From positions 4,898,001 to 4,962,000 of the forward strand of contig OX344757.2 of NCBI GenBank assembly GCA_947034885.2: 64,000 nt of DNA, written 5' to 3'. The notes below the pieces were generated by a model that searched no databases, was not told the origin of the DNA, and was given only the letters and a program-made list of their open reading frames with translations. Below, one piece after another: positions 1-13,482 of the stretch. This DNA is from Thuidium tamariscinum. Its lineage: Eukaryota; Streptophyta; Bryopsida; Hypnales; Thuidiaceae. Numbering within the stretch: position 1 is the stretch's first letter; each line of letters opens with the position of its first letter. The position numbers and the translations under genes are program-made.

Positions 1-2223
1 CTTTTGTTTTTGAAATGAAGCTTCTAAATTATAATTTTTCCAACCCTTGGAAATTTTGAAAAGCGATACTTTAATAATCAGAAAGTATTTTATATAGCTT
101 AAGCGTCTAATTTTAGGCACTCCTATTTTATCCAATGTATGAGTCAACTTCATAAACAATTAATAAAAAAAATTTGAAGCATATTTAGTGTTTACTACCT
201 TTGAATGAAGAGAAATTCATTCATTGATTTAATCTTTTAGAAATTTAGAAATTTTCTAATAATTTTTTAAATATAAAAAATGACATTTTAAATAGTTAAA
301 ATTCTAAATTAAACCATTTTGTCACATAACTATTGACATTGACTAAGTACAATATTATTCTTAGTAGGCACTATAGGAGTTTCTTCCAAAAATCTATACA
401 TTTAGTTGAGGATATAGAAAATATTGTAGATCCATAAAAATATAAATAGTTTGTACACTCCATTTTTAATTCTTGTGAAAAAAAGTGATGAGTAGTTTTT
501 TCCAAATTCACTTGGGATTAATGAGTCAAAATATGTTTTGCTGCTAATAGAAATTGAATATAATATATAATCTAAAAAAGATAATCTTATAGATGTGGTT
601 TTCAAAAAAATGAAGATGATTTTTGTAGTGATTCCATTTTCTTAGTCATCTCCCATTGCACCATGGGAAGTTTAGATTGTAACACTTACCACAAAATATT
701 TAGCTCCATTTCTTTCAAAATTACTTTTCTAGATTCCATTTTTTTTTATAGAATTGACTATTTTTGTAAATTTTACTTTCAATGCTTTCTAGTTTTGTGG
801 CCTTTAGAGGGATAGATGGATTTCAAAAAGAATTTGCGTAGTGGCACCATACATTATGTTGATTTGACCTATTTTGGAAGGTGAAAATTAGTTGCATTGT
901 AATTTTTTGTTTTATAAATAGTCAATTTTAATTAGATAAATGAATCCAAATTATCCTATATATGTATTAATTTGTATACACACTGCCAAATGAAAAACAA
1001 AATATCAAATATATTTATGGTTTTAGATTTAAAATAATTATAACCAAAAACAACAATGTTAGGAATAAGCATAACTATTAATATGAATGTGGTTATATTT
1101 ATTACATATGGTCATAGAATGGTGAAGTCTATTATTAGAAAATCAAAGAAGATTTGAGCTCACCAAAGGATGTCTTTTTTGGATACATAATGCAAAGAGT
1201 TTTAAACATCCCAAGTTTTACTAATACATGATCAAATAAACTTCAAGATATCAATGGATACATCTCAAATTCCATTAGTATTTAATGAAAAATATCTTCA
1301 TAAAAGGCATTAGTACTCATTTTGGAGTATGTATCACAATTAACTACCTCAACCTTCATACAAAGAGATTTGCTTGACTAAACTATAGGTTAGAAAGATT
1401 TGGGCATAGAGCAAAGAATGACAAAGTGGAATATATAAAAAAAAAACTCCTAGTAAATCCACACAATGAGGGGGATTAAGGTAGAGCCACCTATTTGTGA
1501 CCAAGGACCCATACCCAACTTGTAAGATGTGGCTATTTCCAACCAAGGCTAGAAGAGATTTTCCAATCAAAACTTGGAATGTATTTTTTTCCCATTTTCA
1601 AGGTTGGGACTAATAAGGTTGATCATGACACATGTCCCAAAGTGTCATAAAATGTGTGAGAAGTATCAAGTAGGAAAATAGCCTTAGCTATGATACAAAT
1701 TGAAAGACTCTGAACATTGGCTATGGGTTCAAAGTATTTTTTGGCTTCCAAAAATCATAGGAATTTCAGATTTGGGAATAAAATTATGAAAAATTTGCAA
1801 TCCCCATATTTCCTATCTTTCTATATAGGAAAAATTTGCATAGCTTTATATTCCTCAGATCATGATTTGTTCCAAAATTGCTCAAGCGATTGGGTATAGG
1901 TGGTTCTACCTTATTTGCAAAACCCCATAACATTGTAATCAAGGCATTTGGACTCCAAAACAATCTACAAGGTCCTAAGAATACTATCTCAAAGAAAGGG
2001 ATTTTTCTAGTATAAGCTATGGAGTTTGGCCACCTCATCATGTTCTTTCTTCAACACTTGGTTCTCTCTTAAAGTTTGAAGGAGCAAAGAATATTGATGA
2101 ATATTCATTATATTCCTATAAGAAAGTTTTTCTCCAATGAATGTAGATTTTTCAATAACTAAGATGAAATTTCTATAGCTCCAAATAATGTACAAAATTT
2201 ATTCTAAAATTCATTAGAGGTAG

Positions 2224-2660
2224 TCATAGCACCTCTTTGGACCAGAACTTCGCAGGAGAATCCAAGTTTTCAGCAACCAATCGGGACGGCCAAATAATGA
2301 AGTCACTGTGACGACCCCTAGCAATGGTTGAGAAGAAACCTCGCGAAGGTTGAGAAGACAGTAACTTGCTTATTCGGGGGAACCAATCACAAGCGGTGCA
2401 AAGGAGGAGGCAATGGTGAAATCGAGGAAGGCTCAGCGGTGGAGTGAAAATTTGAGGCCACAAGATGAAACTTTCACTCACAAATGAGTTCTTCACACCC
2501 GTTCTTCACCTCTGGAGCAAAAGAACGAAGGCTGAGAAGCGAGGAAAAAATAAGAATATTCGTTCGCACAAGCTGTCGTGGAAGCCAACCTGAGTCCCCC
2601 AGCATACCGTTCGCGTACGAAGCTCAGGAGCATGAAGGCGCTATGACTACCCCTATTGAG
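2224..2660. other. GC-richer island, unidentified
   Basis: About 440 bases of balanced composition stand out from AT-rich flanks. Both strands have open frames of 70-90 codons (minus 2224-2496, plus 2484-2699), but neither carries a motif I recognise. It could be a decayed exon, a captured gene fragment or the edge of a transposon. It is recorded only because base composition in this window otherwise tracks genes and the large CACTA element. Confidence 0.3.
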
Positions 2661-3789
2661 AAAAAATATAAGAAATTTTTTGGTGATGTTTTACACTAGT
2701 AAGAGATTATTTTATTAGCCATTCATAGACCTTGAGTTTTGAAAGCACTAAAAACCATCCTCCAATAGAGGTATAACTCCAACTACTCCAAAACTACTTG
2801 CTAATATTGTATACATGCTTATGAACAAACACTTGCAATAATTGGATGGACAAGCATATTGAATTGTCTCAAGAATAAGACAAAATATCAAGTGAATACC
2901 AAAAATAAGAGTTCTACTAAATTCTTTGATGCAAGGTAATGACATTTAAATCATATAACAGCTACAAACCTATATGACTCAAATTGGGAAAGATCACAAC
3001 ATTTTTTACAAAACTTTAACCTTAAAATACTTAAGGCACTAAATTTTGGTGTTGACTATACTTTGAAGTTAATTCAAACCTAACCAAGTTACTATTTTTT
3101 GTAGTTTATATTTTAAGAGAATTCTTTTTGAAGTGTGGATTTAGCATAAAAGAATCCGATTTTGAAAATGAATGACTATGATTTTCTATTCAAGATTTAT
3201 TTCAAAGGTATCTATTGCAAATCTTGATTTTTTTTTAGTGTTAAAAACTCTTAGCAATAAGCTTCAAAAACACTAGATGTTGGAGAGAAAATCACAATAG
3301 AAATTTATGTAAGAAAATTGTAGAGTTGATTTTGAGAAGCCATTAATTGATTGGGGTTATGTATATGAGGCCTTTTAACCTCATATTTGTTTAGTGATCA
3401 ATTTTTTGAATTTGAAATGTGGAAAGAGAATTGAAAGACCTCAATTCACTTTCACAATTTTAACACTTTTATGATCAAACATTAGGATCTTCTAAACAAT
3501 CCATAAGTGATTTTGTTGTGTTTTCTTTTCTCATGTGACCTCCAACATATCTACATTGAATTTGTTACGTTATAATTTTTTTTTAATTGATAATAGTTAT
3601 CAAAATGTTGTCTTTATTGTTCAATTTAGAACAAATTCTAAAAAGCACAAAAGAAGGCCTACAACATTTAGGGATATCCACAAACTAAAAAAACTATTGC
3701 TAAATCATATGTAACTAATCAGTCATTGGTATATATACAATAGATACAAATTACACATGAACTTGAAATACGAAAGTGATTGAAGTAGT

Positions 3790-4085
3790 CTTTTTTTTAA
3801 TTTCATGGGAAAGTGCTTGGATGGCAATGATTTAAAATTTGGTGAAGTAATATATTTCTACATCCAACCATCTTTTGGACCAAAAAACACTTTTCAAACA
3901 TCAATATTCAACCACTTTTCCATCCGAATTTGGCAATTTCATCTATACTTTTAATAGAAATGAAAAAAAAGGGCTACAAAAGATTACTTGAATCTAGCAA
4001 AAAATATATATTTAATTAGAAATGGTGCAATCTAACACTATGGTGCCAAAAAACAAAAAGGTTGGATTGAAGACATGGTCACACA
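3790..4085. repeat. Dispersed repeat, copy 1 (pair with 56780-57050)
   Basis: About 290 bases match 56780-57050 in the same orientation with moderate divergence. Shared blocks include AAATTTGGTGAAG, CCATCTTTTGGAC, GCAATTTCATCTATA-like sequence and GAAATGGTGCAATCTA followed by a GGTGCC. No ends or target duplication were identified. It is probably an old non-autonomous transposon fragment. Confidence 0.55.
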
Positions 4086-5201
4086 AGGCTTTAAAATTAA
4101 TTAGAAGACTAATTGATTGGAAAATAGAAAGGCAAATCTTTTTGTAAAAGTGAGTAGTTGCAAACAATGGCTTGAATTTTAACAAAAATCCCAATTGCTT
4201 GAATTTAAAAAGATTACCTTGAATCTTTCAAAATTGGCAATCAATTTCTCAAACACTACCCAAAATCATTGTGATTTCTTTTCTTGGTGAATCACCTGTG
4301 AAGAGGAAAAGCATTAGCTCCATGATTAAAAGAGAGTTTCTTTAATAGTACATAATAGAATCATAGAAACAACTTGCTTTCAATATAGATGCTAGTGATG
4401 GAATTTTAAGTCCTCAAGCATTAATCTTAAAAGGGTGCAATCCTATCACCAAAATAGTTAGCCAAAATTTATTAGATTGTTGGAAAAATAGGTACATTCT
4501 TTGTTTCTAAATTTTTTTATCCTTAATTGTCAATCATCACGACATTCTTAGTCCTTGGCATCCTTATTAGATTAAGCATTAGGGGAATTGCAAGTTTGTA
4601 TTCTCCCTTCTATACTCTCCCTTCTCCCAATTGCTCATTGCAATGGTCTCTTTAGAATACTCTAATTAGCGGATCCAATGAATTGGCTTAAATTCAATTC
4701 ATGGAGATAAAAAAATAGAAAACAAAGCCCTTGCATGCAACTTACTACCTAACCCTCTCATTTTTTGGCCCAAGAGAAAAGAAATAAATTGCAACTAGGG
4801 AATAAAAATGAAATTTCAATTACAATATGTGCATATTCAATTGTCACTAATTCAACATAGTTACTCTTATTAAACAAAAATTATTTTTGAAAAATCTCAT
4901 TGACAACTAAAAGAATAAGTTATGCATTTTCAAAATTTAGCCTCTAGTTTGACCCAAAATTAGCAAGAAGCTTTCATACACTCTTGTGTATTGATTGTGT
5001 ACATCTTGTGTACTCTATATCTAAGTGTTTGTGATGCTTTCTAGTCTAAATGTTAGTATTGCATTTTGGGCAATGTTGATTATGGGTATACTGAACTTAG
5101 TACAACTATTCAAAGTTCAAAATGTTAAAGAATTCACTAGAATTAATCTATTGTGACTACCTGTGTAATTGTTTCTAAATGAGATAAATCAATGATAGTA
5201 C

Positions 5202-8200
5202 CTAAAATATGGCTGCAGCTGGAATCTTTGGAGCAAGCACAAGGCCAAGGCTTAAAGCCACACCAAGTGCTACATGAAGCCGCACACAATAGTATTTTGC
5301 CATGAAGATCACACTCTTGTTCTGCACCAAAACATAAGATTAACCTTTAAAGGATGCCACAACCCTTTTTCAGCTGATGAATGACAAAGAATCCTTCTAA
5401 GTAGGACAAAAGTGCAACTATTCATCCTTAAAATTTTGTATAAAAAGAAGAGGTCTTGTATAGTAGTTTCACCCTCAAACTAAGAGTGCTTGTGGATATT
5501 TCTTAAACCAATGTTTCATACAATACCAAAAAAGATGATTTCCACAATCACTAGCTCACCCTTTAAGGGTTAAAAAACAAGGATGATTTCTCCTCCAATT
5601 TAAACTAAAGTATCATGATCTAAAGCTCGACCAATAAAGCCATTAAGGAAAAAAACAAAAAAAAGGATTAATTTTTTTCCATGATCAAGACAAGAATTGG
5701 CAAAAGAGTGAAGATGATGTGTGTCTTACAGCATGATTCTTGCCAATAAACTGCAACACTAGTTTTCCAATTGGAACCGTCAACAATGAGAAGGCCTGTG
5801 AGACAAAAATGCACCAATTCAAACAAAAGAATATGATTGAAACAAAACATATAACATCAATGGAATGTTAACTCGTAAGCACCAAAGGGGCCAAAAGTGT
5901 CCTCACATAGTTTCAAGTCTAATTCAAAGTGCCGTAATTTTTGCAATTGATGTCCAAATTCAATAAAACTTGTTGGGAAATTTATGCTCTCTCTTTTAGT
6001 TCGTGTTGCCAAATTTTCAAATCAATCCTAGATCTACTGATTCCTTCATTGACTGAAAAATGTAAGGAAAGAAAATCACTTACAAAACAGGTCCAGGGCA
6101 AAGCCTTGAGAGCCGTGAGCAGGGTGATGATGGTGTAGATAGAAATCACAGCTGTTTGGACCATTTTGGAGCCTTTCTCTGTTCCAAGTCGAACCTGTAA
6201 AAGCCAACAACAACGATAATCAAGACAGTCTTAATTGTGAAAATGGTGAAATTCAAGAGCCAAAATTGTGACACACAAGTGCATTTAACTAAAAAAAATA
6301 ATAGAACTGAAGTTCAAGAGTGTAAATTTCTCAAAGTTTTGCCATTCTAACTAATACCCATAATCAAGTTATTAGAAGTTATTCCTTATCTCTTATATTA
6401 AATGCATACTAAGTCACGATTTCATTCGCCACATTCTCATTGGCATAATTATTCTTCCATAATTTCTTCTTGCTGTAATCCTAATGACATCTGAACGTCT
6501 TTCCTTGCAGCTTGAAGTAACCTTTTGGGTGTTTTTACATTGCAACAGGCTCCATTCTAGCGTCCTATATTTGCACATCAATTTCAAAGAAAACTAAACA
6601 AAAGCTAGTGCTTTCTTAATACTGGACATTCACTACAAGAGAAACATCCCTTGTATCAATTATTATGTGGATTAGGATCATTAGATTCAGAATCAATTGA
6701 ACTTACTGATTTTAATTTGATCGTGTCCAAATCAAGTAGTTTTGCTCCAAGGTCATAGTCATGGTGGAGAGAAGAGAAAGTACCAATGGAGACATCTTTC
6801 CAACAGAACGGTCTCCTTCAATCTGTTAAAAAAGTCAAAAACATGAGATGTCTCAAACAAACCATAAACATTGTGGAATCAAAACACGCCTTCTCAGCAA
6901 AAGAGGACCAAAAAAACCCACATCCAGATGCAAGATACTGACAAATCACAAAAGAAAAGAAAGACAATTTACCCACTAAATCATTATGAGACCCAAATTG
7001 GTGTCATGGGTTTATTAAGTTGATTTTCTCTTGTTGAAGTGAATTATTGTGATGCACTTGAGTAATTGTTCTTCATTGATTCTAATGACATAAAATTTGG
7101 TTGCATCTGATATATACATTTGCTGATAAACATAATAAATTAAATTGTTCAATTGATAACCACGAATTTAGTTGGTGCTCATTCACAGCAAAGTTCAATT
7201 GGAGCCTAATGGTACTTAAATCATTTTTCAAACCTGATGAAAGTGGCTGCAGAAGAGAACAAGTGAAGTCGTGATCCCCACCAGCACACTAGCTCCCACC
7301 ACAGTCAAGGTCACTGGCAAAGCCCCGACTCCACTGTCTCAAGTCAGACTCCAAATCAGAAAGGCTTGGACATGAAGCATAGAAAATCACAAACATTTTG
7401 AAAGCTCAAGCCATGAAACTCTGTCTAAGCAATCATTAACTTAAAAACAATGACCCTCTAAAATTCAGAATCATAACATTATAAACAATAATACTACATG
7501 ATACTCTGGATGTATATAGTCAATATTGGCTCACGAAGAAACAGTTAAACCCTAAAAATAATTTACCTAAAAAATCCTTAAAAACCCTAAAACCCTAAAA
7601 CCAATTGGGCTTAGATATATAGTCCAATATTGGCTTATGAAGAAACAGCAACCCTACAAATAATTTACCTGGCTTGACAAAGATAGAAAGCTGTAGTGGC
7701 AAGTGGACCAAATGCCACAAAGCAGAGAGGTTCACCAAGACCTTTGTAACTCAACCGAAATGGGGGACACTGCACAAGCCAAGTTTGGAGTTGCTTAGAC
7801 CATTGTGAATGAAAAATATTGGGGAAGCTCAATTAAAAATCCAATAAACAAAGCTAAGAACACGATCAAAAATATGACATAGACCTTGAGAATCAAGTGA
7901 AAATCAAACCTGGTAAGCATAGCCACAGAAAATGGAAGCAGAGAGGAGACCGACAACTCGCATGTCACCGACTTGTTGCGCAGCGTTAACGATTCCAAAA
8001 ACTCCCAGAGCAAGACACAGGTACGCAGCTCCAAGCACTCCTTGCTGACTGCAGTATAACAGAACCCAGCTATCAGTAGATTTCATGAAAATTTCCATTT
8101 CAAGGAATGTTAGAACAAAGCCTGTTGCAATGCAAAAACATCACAAAAAGTTTCATCAAGGTGCAAAGTTTCCTTGAGAAGATGTTTGGATGTCATAACT

Positions 8201-10728
8201 AGAGTTTAGCAGGAACAAAGAAGTGTAAATGAATCATGCAGAATGACACTGCATTGGATTGCATTTAATATAAGTGATGACAATTCTTTTAAAATAAGGA
8301 ATTCTTTTATTTATTTTGTAGCTTAACAAGTTAAACGGTGGGATGACCTAATGGTTTACCTTCCAGTCATGTTCACAACCGATTCCTTCTTGTCCTTGTC
8401 CACACCGGTTTCAGCATCATAGGCATCATTACTGCAGTGCACTCACAAAGCAGACAGAACCAGCAAGTCTAATAAGGTTACATTGACACATATTTTTTGT
8501 CATTATACTTCAAAGAATAGTGACACTGAAGCATACAGATATCTAAAAACTAGGTCTGGTACATATATAGATCTGAGGTTCAAGATGGGCACCAGGAAAA
8601 AGTGCCAATCCATTTAAAAATTTTTCCATTTTAACAAATATGCCATCATATGAGAAATTGCATTGATTTAATTATAAGCTCTATTACTAAGCTTCAAGCG
8701 GTGAAATTAAAGATTGGTATTGAAATTGATGTCATGGAGTTTCACAGACCTGAGATTAAGCCAAGTGATGACGAGAACAGAGGAAGCCAGGAGTAGCCAG
8801 TAACGACCCGCTGCGAAGACACCTGAGTATGAATATGCAGCTGCTGCTCCCACCTTCATTAAAGAACAATCAAAGAATATTTTAATATTTGCGCATTTTC
8901 TTCTTCCACATCTAACGCTCGAATTGTGGAGAGATTTGCAGATGTTTCAGACTTTTATTTTATTTCATCATTTCATGCATCCTTTCCTCATTTTTCTGAT
9001 GCAAATAGAGCTACTATTTCTAGAGGCATCGCGCTTTTCTTTTCATTTTTTAGTGCACTTGTGCACCCAATCACATCAGAAAACATATACCCTAAACAAA
9101 CAACTCACAGCACTAAGTTATCAGGATTCTAATGTTCAAATAAAACATTCTTTTGCTATTGAGAGTTACTGCCTTATTTTGACCTCTAATTATTGAAACT
9201 ATAAACAACATTCTTCAGAGGCCCGCTTCATGAAGGAGAGTGAAGAAAACGTGAAAAAACGAAATGTCAATATTCTTCTCAAGCAGAATTTAGATTACCT
9301 AAAAAGCCCCAAATCTACATTCTACTAGGGGTTATTCAAATTCAAATTCAAAAACTAAACAATCTTAGCTCAATTACGTCAAAATGCAACGCTGATTCCA
9401 ACTCTCAAAGTAAATGCGCAAGGCAAGAAAAGTTCAAGAATACAAACATTAGAAAGAAAAGAAAAAGAGAGATAATTAAAGACTACAGTGGTTGCCAACC
9501 GTGAGGGGAATGACTGCAACGGAATACAAGGGAAGCTTCATAGCTCTCCAAATCAAAGTAGCCTGGCTGAGCTCCTCTTCTGCTTCCACCTCAGGAGGTG
9601 TCACAATGTCAAGCTCCAGCGACGACACCGCCTCTGTCTCGGACAACGAAGATTGAATTGGAGAACACAGTAACTTTGAGCTTCTGTCTGGGCAGCATCT
9701 CCTCACCTGAATACAACGGCCCCTCCCAAATCAATCTACTATGTCAAACTTCTGTTTTATGTTAATAGAAGTGATCACAAAAGAGCCATGAATTCTTGTT
9801 CCTTTTCTCACTAGCTCATAAGAAAGTGAGACATTGCCTCTGGAACTTGAACCTCACATTATAGATCACCAAATTCGTTACAATCCAGAGCCAAGATTGA
9901 CCCCCAAAAAACACCGAAGCATCATCGAACTATCACCCAAGAATCATCCTCGTACCACTTGAGAATGCAAGAATCAATGACAGAGGAATACATTGCCTCT
10001 GAAACTTAAAACACCAAATTCGTTGTAATCTAGAGTCAAAATCAACCCCACAACACCGAAGTATCATCGAACGATCACCCAAGAATCAACCTCGTACCAC
10101 TTGAGGATGCAAGAATCAATGACAGAGGGATATATTGCCTCAACCTCACATTACAGTTCACCAAATTCGTTACAATCTAGAGCCAAGATTGACAGCAAAA
10201 TCACCAAAGTATCATCGATGTACCAATTGAGAATCCGAGTATCAATGAGAGAGGGATGCATTGCCTCTGAAACTCTAACCTCCCAAGAGGGTAGACGACC
10301 AAATTAGTTACACTCTGCAGCCAAGAATGTAGAGTCCAGATAAACCCAAAACCTCAAGATATCATCGAACTATCACCCAAGTATCATCGAACTTCATCAA
10401 CCAAGTGTCGTCCTCGTACCACTTCAAAATCACAGAAAAATTGTGGTGGGTTCAATGCGAAAAAAATTGAGAAACCCACCACCACAATCGAACACAATCT
10501 GTTCGATGAAGAGTTCCAATTGCAAAGCGCGAAGAGCAGAAAACAAACCTGGGGACAAGGACTTCGTCGCAACTCGGAGCCTCTTGCAATGTGTCGAGCT
10601 TCGACTCGTGGCCCGAGGACTCTTCCGAAATCACCGGACCTTCGAATGCTTGTGGTCTTCGTTTGCAACGGCGAGAAGCGGAGTCTCGATAGAGACGAGC
10701 TCTGCATTCCTCCATAAACAGTCTTCAT
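5202..10728 (-). CDS. ABC4: 2-carboxy-1,4-naphthoquinone phytyltransferase, chloroplastic (MenA/ABC4)
   Basis: This UbiA-family membrane prenyltransferase attaches the phytyl chain to the naphthoquinone ring in phylloquinone (vitamin K1) synthesis in the plastid; phylloquinone is the photosystem I electron carrier. Eleven exons join in frame to 412 residues: 10549-10728, 9500-9706, 8750-8853, 8360-8431, 7910-8048, 7669-7769, 7234-7333, 6784-6822, 6084-6194, 5730-5795 and 5202-5321 (stop TAG). All introns are GT-AG. Residues 1 to about 100 look like a Ser/Arg-rich transit peptide. Visible family blocks are LIWRAMKLPLYSVAVIPLT, the Asp-rich NDAYDAETGVD (165-175), CGYAYQCPPFRLSYKGLGEP, LVLFCSHFHQIEGDRSVGK and FMAKYYCVRLH. 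No frame breaks. The donor after exon 2 (ACG|GTTGGC) is weak but is needed to keep frame. Intron 1 holds tandem repeats. Confidence 0.93.
9833..10425. repeat. Four-unit degenerate tandem repeat in ABC4 intron 1
   Basis: Units begin with ATTGCCTC at 9833, 9992, 10133 and 10260 (spacings 159, 141 and 127). They share CCAAATTCGTTACAAT, AGCCAAGATTGA, ATCATCGAACTATCACCCAAG, CTCGTACCACTTGA and AATCAATGACAGAGG. The units differ by substitutions and small deletions. The array fills most of intron 1 of the phytyltransferase gene. Confidence 0.8.
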
Positions 10729-11125
10729 GACGAATCCTCACATTTCAGTCCAAAATTTCAGCACAAAAGCGTTGACACAAAACGATCCAACACTCGATTA
10801 CCCAACACATTCATTTCAGGTACTTGCGCGCGAAGGGTTCTACAGTGTTGGGGTTGAGTGGATAACGAAATCTACGGCTGGGAGGACTGCATTGGCTGAC
10901 ATCTACAGCGGGACCGATTACTCCGGCCCACCCCAATGTGCGCTTTTTGAACGAAAAAGTTAGATTTGGGGGGCACGTGATGACACACGAGTGGCGTCAT
11001 GAAGGCGAAAGAGACGGACTTTTATTTAAGAAACAGAATTTTACAAGGTATTGGGCTTAAACTTTATATACTAAAAGTGGACGACTCGGAGCATTCGGAA
11101 GTGCCTTTGAATTGGGTTGGGCGCT

Positions 11126-11208
11126 CCGACCATAGCTCAGTTGGTAGAGCGGAGGACTGTAGTGGTGCAGATATCCTTAGGTCACTGGTTCGAATCCGGT
11201 TGGTCGGA
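11126..11208 (+). tRNA. tRNA-Tyr (GUA) with intron
   Basis: The acceptor stem CCGACCA (11126-11132) pairs perfectly with TGGTCGG (11201-11207), with A as discriminator base. The D-arm TAGCTCAGTTGGTAGAGC holds the A box and GGTTCGAATCC in the T-arm is the B box. The anticodon loop reads CTGTAGA with GUA, interrupted after G37 by about 10 bases (TGGTGCAGAT), the expected place and type of intron for plant tRNA-Tyr. Mature length is about 73 without CCA. A broken 3' copy starts at 20549. Confidence 0.93.
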
Positions 11209-12010
11209 AACTGTTTTGTCAAATCTGGGGACAGTTTTGTACTTCCGGAAGTCCGAGGTACATACCCTAAACCCTAAAAATGTAAAATGTAATGTAATGC
11301 AACCCTAAACCATAATGATGTCAAATCTCATGGCATTTTGCACTTCCGAATGGCCGAGGTGTAAACCCTAAACCCTAAAAATAGAATGTAGCCTTAAACC
11401 CTAATGAATAACCGCAACGACAGTGCAATTAAGTGACGAACTGAAGAAATAACACTCAACGTTGCCTGAATGCAATTCTCCAAAGTTTTAGACAAAATTT
11501 TGGGTGGGTTATTTAATATTTAATATACTGAATGCGCTAGACTTCTGAGAAGGAGAAGGTAATGAGAAGGTAATGAGAAGGTAATGCTTGTGCGGCAGTA
11601 ACAGAGGACAAGCCATCCCCTGTGATAAACCCCAGATGGAATGTGATCTCAAGTGAGCTCCGGTGCACAGGCAAACCTGGAAGAAATCGTTTCATTTCAC
11701 CCAAGGCTTGAATTCCTTGGGGAGCTTGCGTATATTTTTACTTCCATCTTAGTCCGATTACATTATTTTGCCCCATTTACATCGAATTGGTCATAAGAGA
11801 AGATTGTCTTGCAAAGATTCTGATGTTACTTCGAATGAATGAGACGTTATTTGGACGAGAGATTGGTCAGAAGAAGCACACTATCACAAGAATATGGGTA
11901 TTATCAGAGCTTGGGTGCTGATTGTTCAAAGCTCTGCAAGCTGAAGAAGCAAATGATGTGGGGAAGCACTCTCAATCTAATTAACGGTCTTTAGAGAATG
12001 GCAGTGAACG
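11186..12010 (+). repeat. Duplicated segment, copy A (tRNA-Tyr 3' end and downstream)
   Basis: From the T-arm of tRNA-Tyr to about 11945 this sequence is repeated at 20549-21303, nearly identical with small indels. A further block at 11976-12010 (TCTAATTAACGGTCTTTAG and on) recurs at 24317-24350. The segment has no coding sequence. It includes telomere-like CCCTAAACCCTAAA stretches (11267, 11363) and a triplicated 11-mer GAGAAGGTAAT (11550-11585). It ends just downstream of the CxxxC-protein gene's stop. Confidence 0.85.
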
Positions 12011-12126
12011 AGGTCACTCAAGGTAGGTTTATGCAAAGCGCTCATAAGTTGACAACTGAAATGGAGAATGCTCATTTTATTGTTGCAAAGAATCAAAATA
12101 CAGACGAGCATGGAGCTCCAGAATCG

Positions 12127-13482
12127 TCATGGGCCGTCGTCACCATCACCAAGTAAGTTGCAAATTTCACTGCATTCAACAAGGCTGCCACACAACCACA
12201 AACCCACAAACCCCCTCCCAACTCAATATGAAACATTCAACTGAATTACATTCAATTACGAAGCAATTGAAATTCTCATAATTGAAAATTCTCGTTAACG
12301 CTTTGAGCAGCAAATTGAATCAAATGTGGGACAAATTCTCGAAATGAAAGAAGAAGGATTCTCCATACCAGTAATTTCGACTTCGAAAACCTTCCTTGAA
12401 CACCACGAGAGGTCTGCAGAAAGAAAAAGAATAGTGAGAAACTTGATACCAATTGAGAAAAAATGGAAAATACCAATTGAGAAACATGGAAAGGGGGAGA
12501 GAGAGGACCTTCTAACATTGAGAGGACCCTCCCCGGGTGCTCCAGCTCCCCCTCGAATACAAGTAGAAACGCATTTCCTTGTGCAGGTTTCGGCCTTTGC
12601 CGAGTTTGGTCTCTGAATTCTGTGTCCCTTGTCTTCTCCTGGATCACGAATTCCACCGCAATGTGGCAAATACAGGAGAAAAATGAGTTTTGTCTCAAAG
12701 GATTTATGCATATTTACAGGCCTTGGGGATCCAGGCCATGACATTCTTGAGTAGCACTGGCATGGGGCTAAATTTCTTCCCGGACACTGTCAAATGCGTA
12801 CAGCAAAATGTCGGATGAATTACGAAAAAAAACCATAAAGAGAATTCTCCGAAAACCCTAGTTGTTACCAGATTGTGCAAGAGAATGAACCAGAAATGCA
12901 TACCCAAAAATCGCAGCAATCTCTAGAAAGTGTGAAAGATAAGGGCAAGAGCCTCTCACCGGATAGGGTTTGTGGCACGTCTTCAAATGTGTCGCGCGAC
13001 GACGGAGCCCCTTGGACGCCGATCGTCATCACAAATGCCACCACCACCGAAAGCATGCTTCGCAACAATCTTTGTTGCTGAAAATAGTCGCTATGAGTTG
13101 AAGATTCTTCATTGCTTGAATGCACAGATTCTAACAAACTATGGCTTTTTGACGACTCAGTTTGAGGTTCAGGAGCACTAGAAGAGGCACTCGGCGGAAG
13201 CAGATTATGAGAAATAGCGGATTTAGAGGATGCAGGCAAGGCGCAATTACAGCTCAACGTTCGCCGGGAAGAAGACTGAGAAGACGAAGAAGAAGGAGAA
13301 GGAGGGATTGCGCAGGGTGATACTAATGAGACATTGTACCGACCTAACGACGAGGTAAGAGACGACATTGAAACATGAGCAGGAAACTCTTTGAGCGAAT
13401 AATCTTCGTCTCCAATTGTAAGTCCTGCGCGAGAGATTTGTTGAATTTCCTTCCGCACTGTAAGATTGAAGCGCGCAGTCAT
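12127..13482 (-). CDS. Conserved plastid protein with CxxxCxxxC / CIRGGAG motif, function unknown
   Basis: Four exons join in frame to 251 residues: 12960-13482, 12509-12638, 12369-12413 and 12127-12184 (stop TGA), all with GT-AG junctions. The ATG at 13480-13482 is directly preceded by an in-frame TAA. The first ~135 residues are Ser-rich and transit-peptide-like; MSSLTSSLGRYN further in is an alternative start. A hydrophobic stretch, MLSVVVAFVMTIGVQ, follows, then DTFEDVPQTLSGE. The C-terminal part has TCTRKCVSTCIRGGAGAPG, then RPLVVFKEGFRSRNYC and LVECSEICNLLGDGDDGP at the end. I know this block as conserved in plant plastid proteins of unknown role; I cannot assign a reaction. The paired cysteines suggest a redox or metal role (inference). 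Confidence 0.85.

Larger units (their letters stand above)
1..5201. other. AT-rich gene-free region
   Basis: I find no conserved coding sequence, RNA gene or complete transposon here. The short open frames show no recognisable motif and lie in AT-rich DNA. Two things stand out and are listed separately: a GC-richer island at 2224-2660 and a repeat at about 3790-4085 that recurs at 56780-57050. Confidence 0.6.

Noticed and set aside
8924-9196. Plus-strand open frames of 68-90 codons
   Set aside because: They lie in intron 2 of the minus-strand phytyltransferase gene, are overlapping in two frames and lack any motif.
10101-10963. Several open frames on both strands upstream of and in ABC4
   Set aside because: They fall in the tandem repeats of intron 1 or are shadows of exon 1; the minus frame from 10728 alone joins to the conserved protein.
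11267-11380. CCCTAAACCCTAAA telomere-like runs
   Set aside because: There are only two or three units; they are also in the duplicated copy at 20629-20742, so they travel with that segment and do not mark a telomere.
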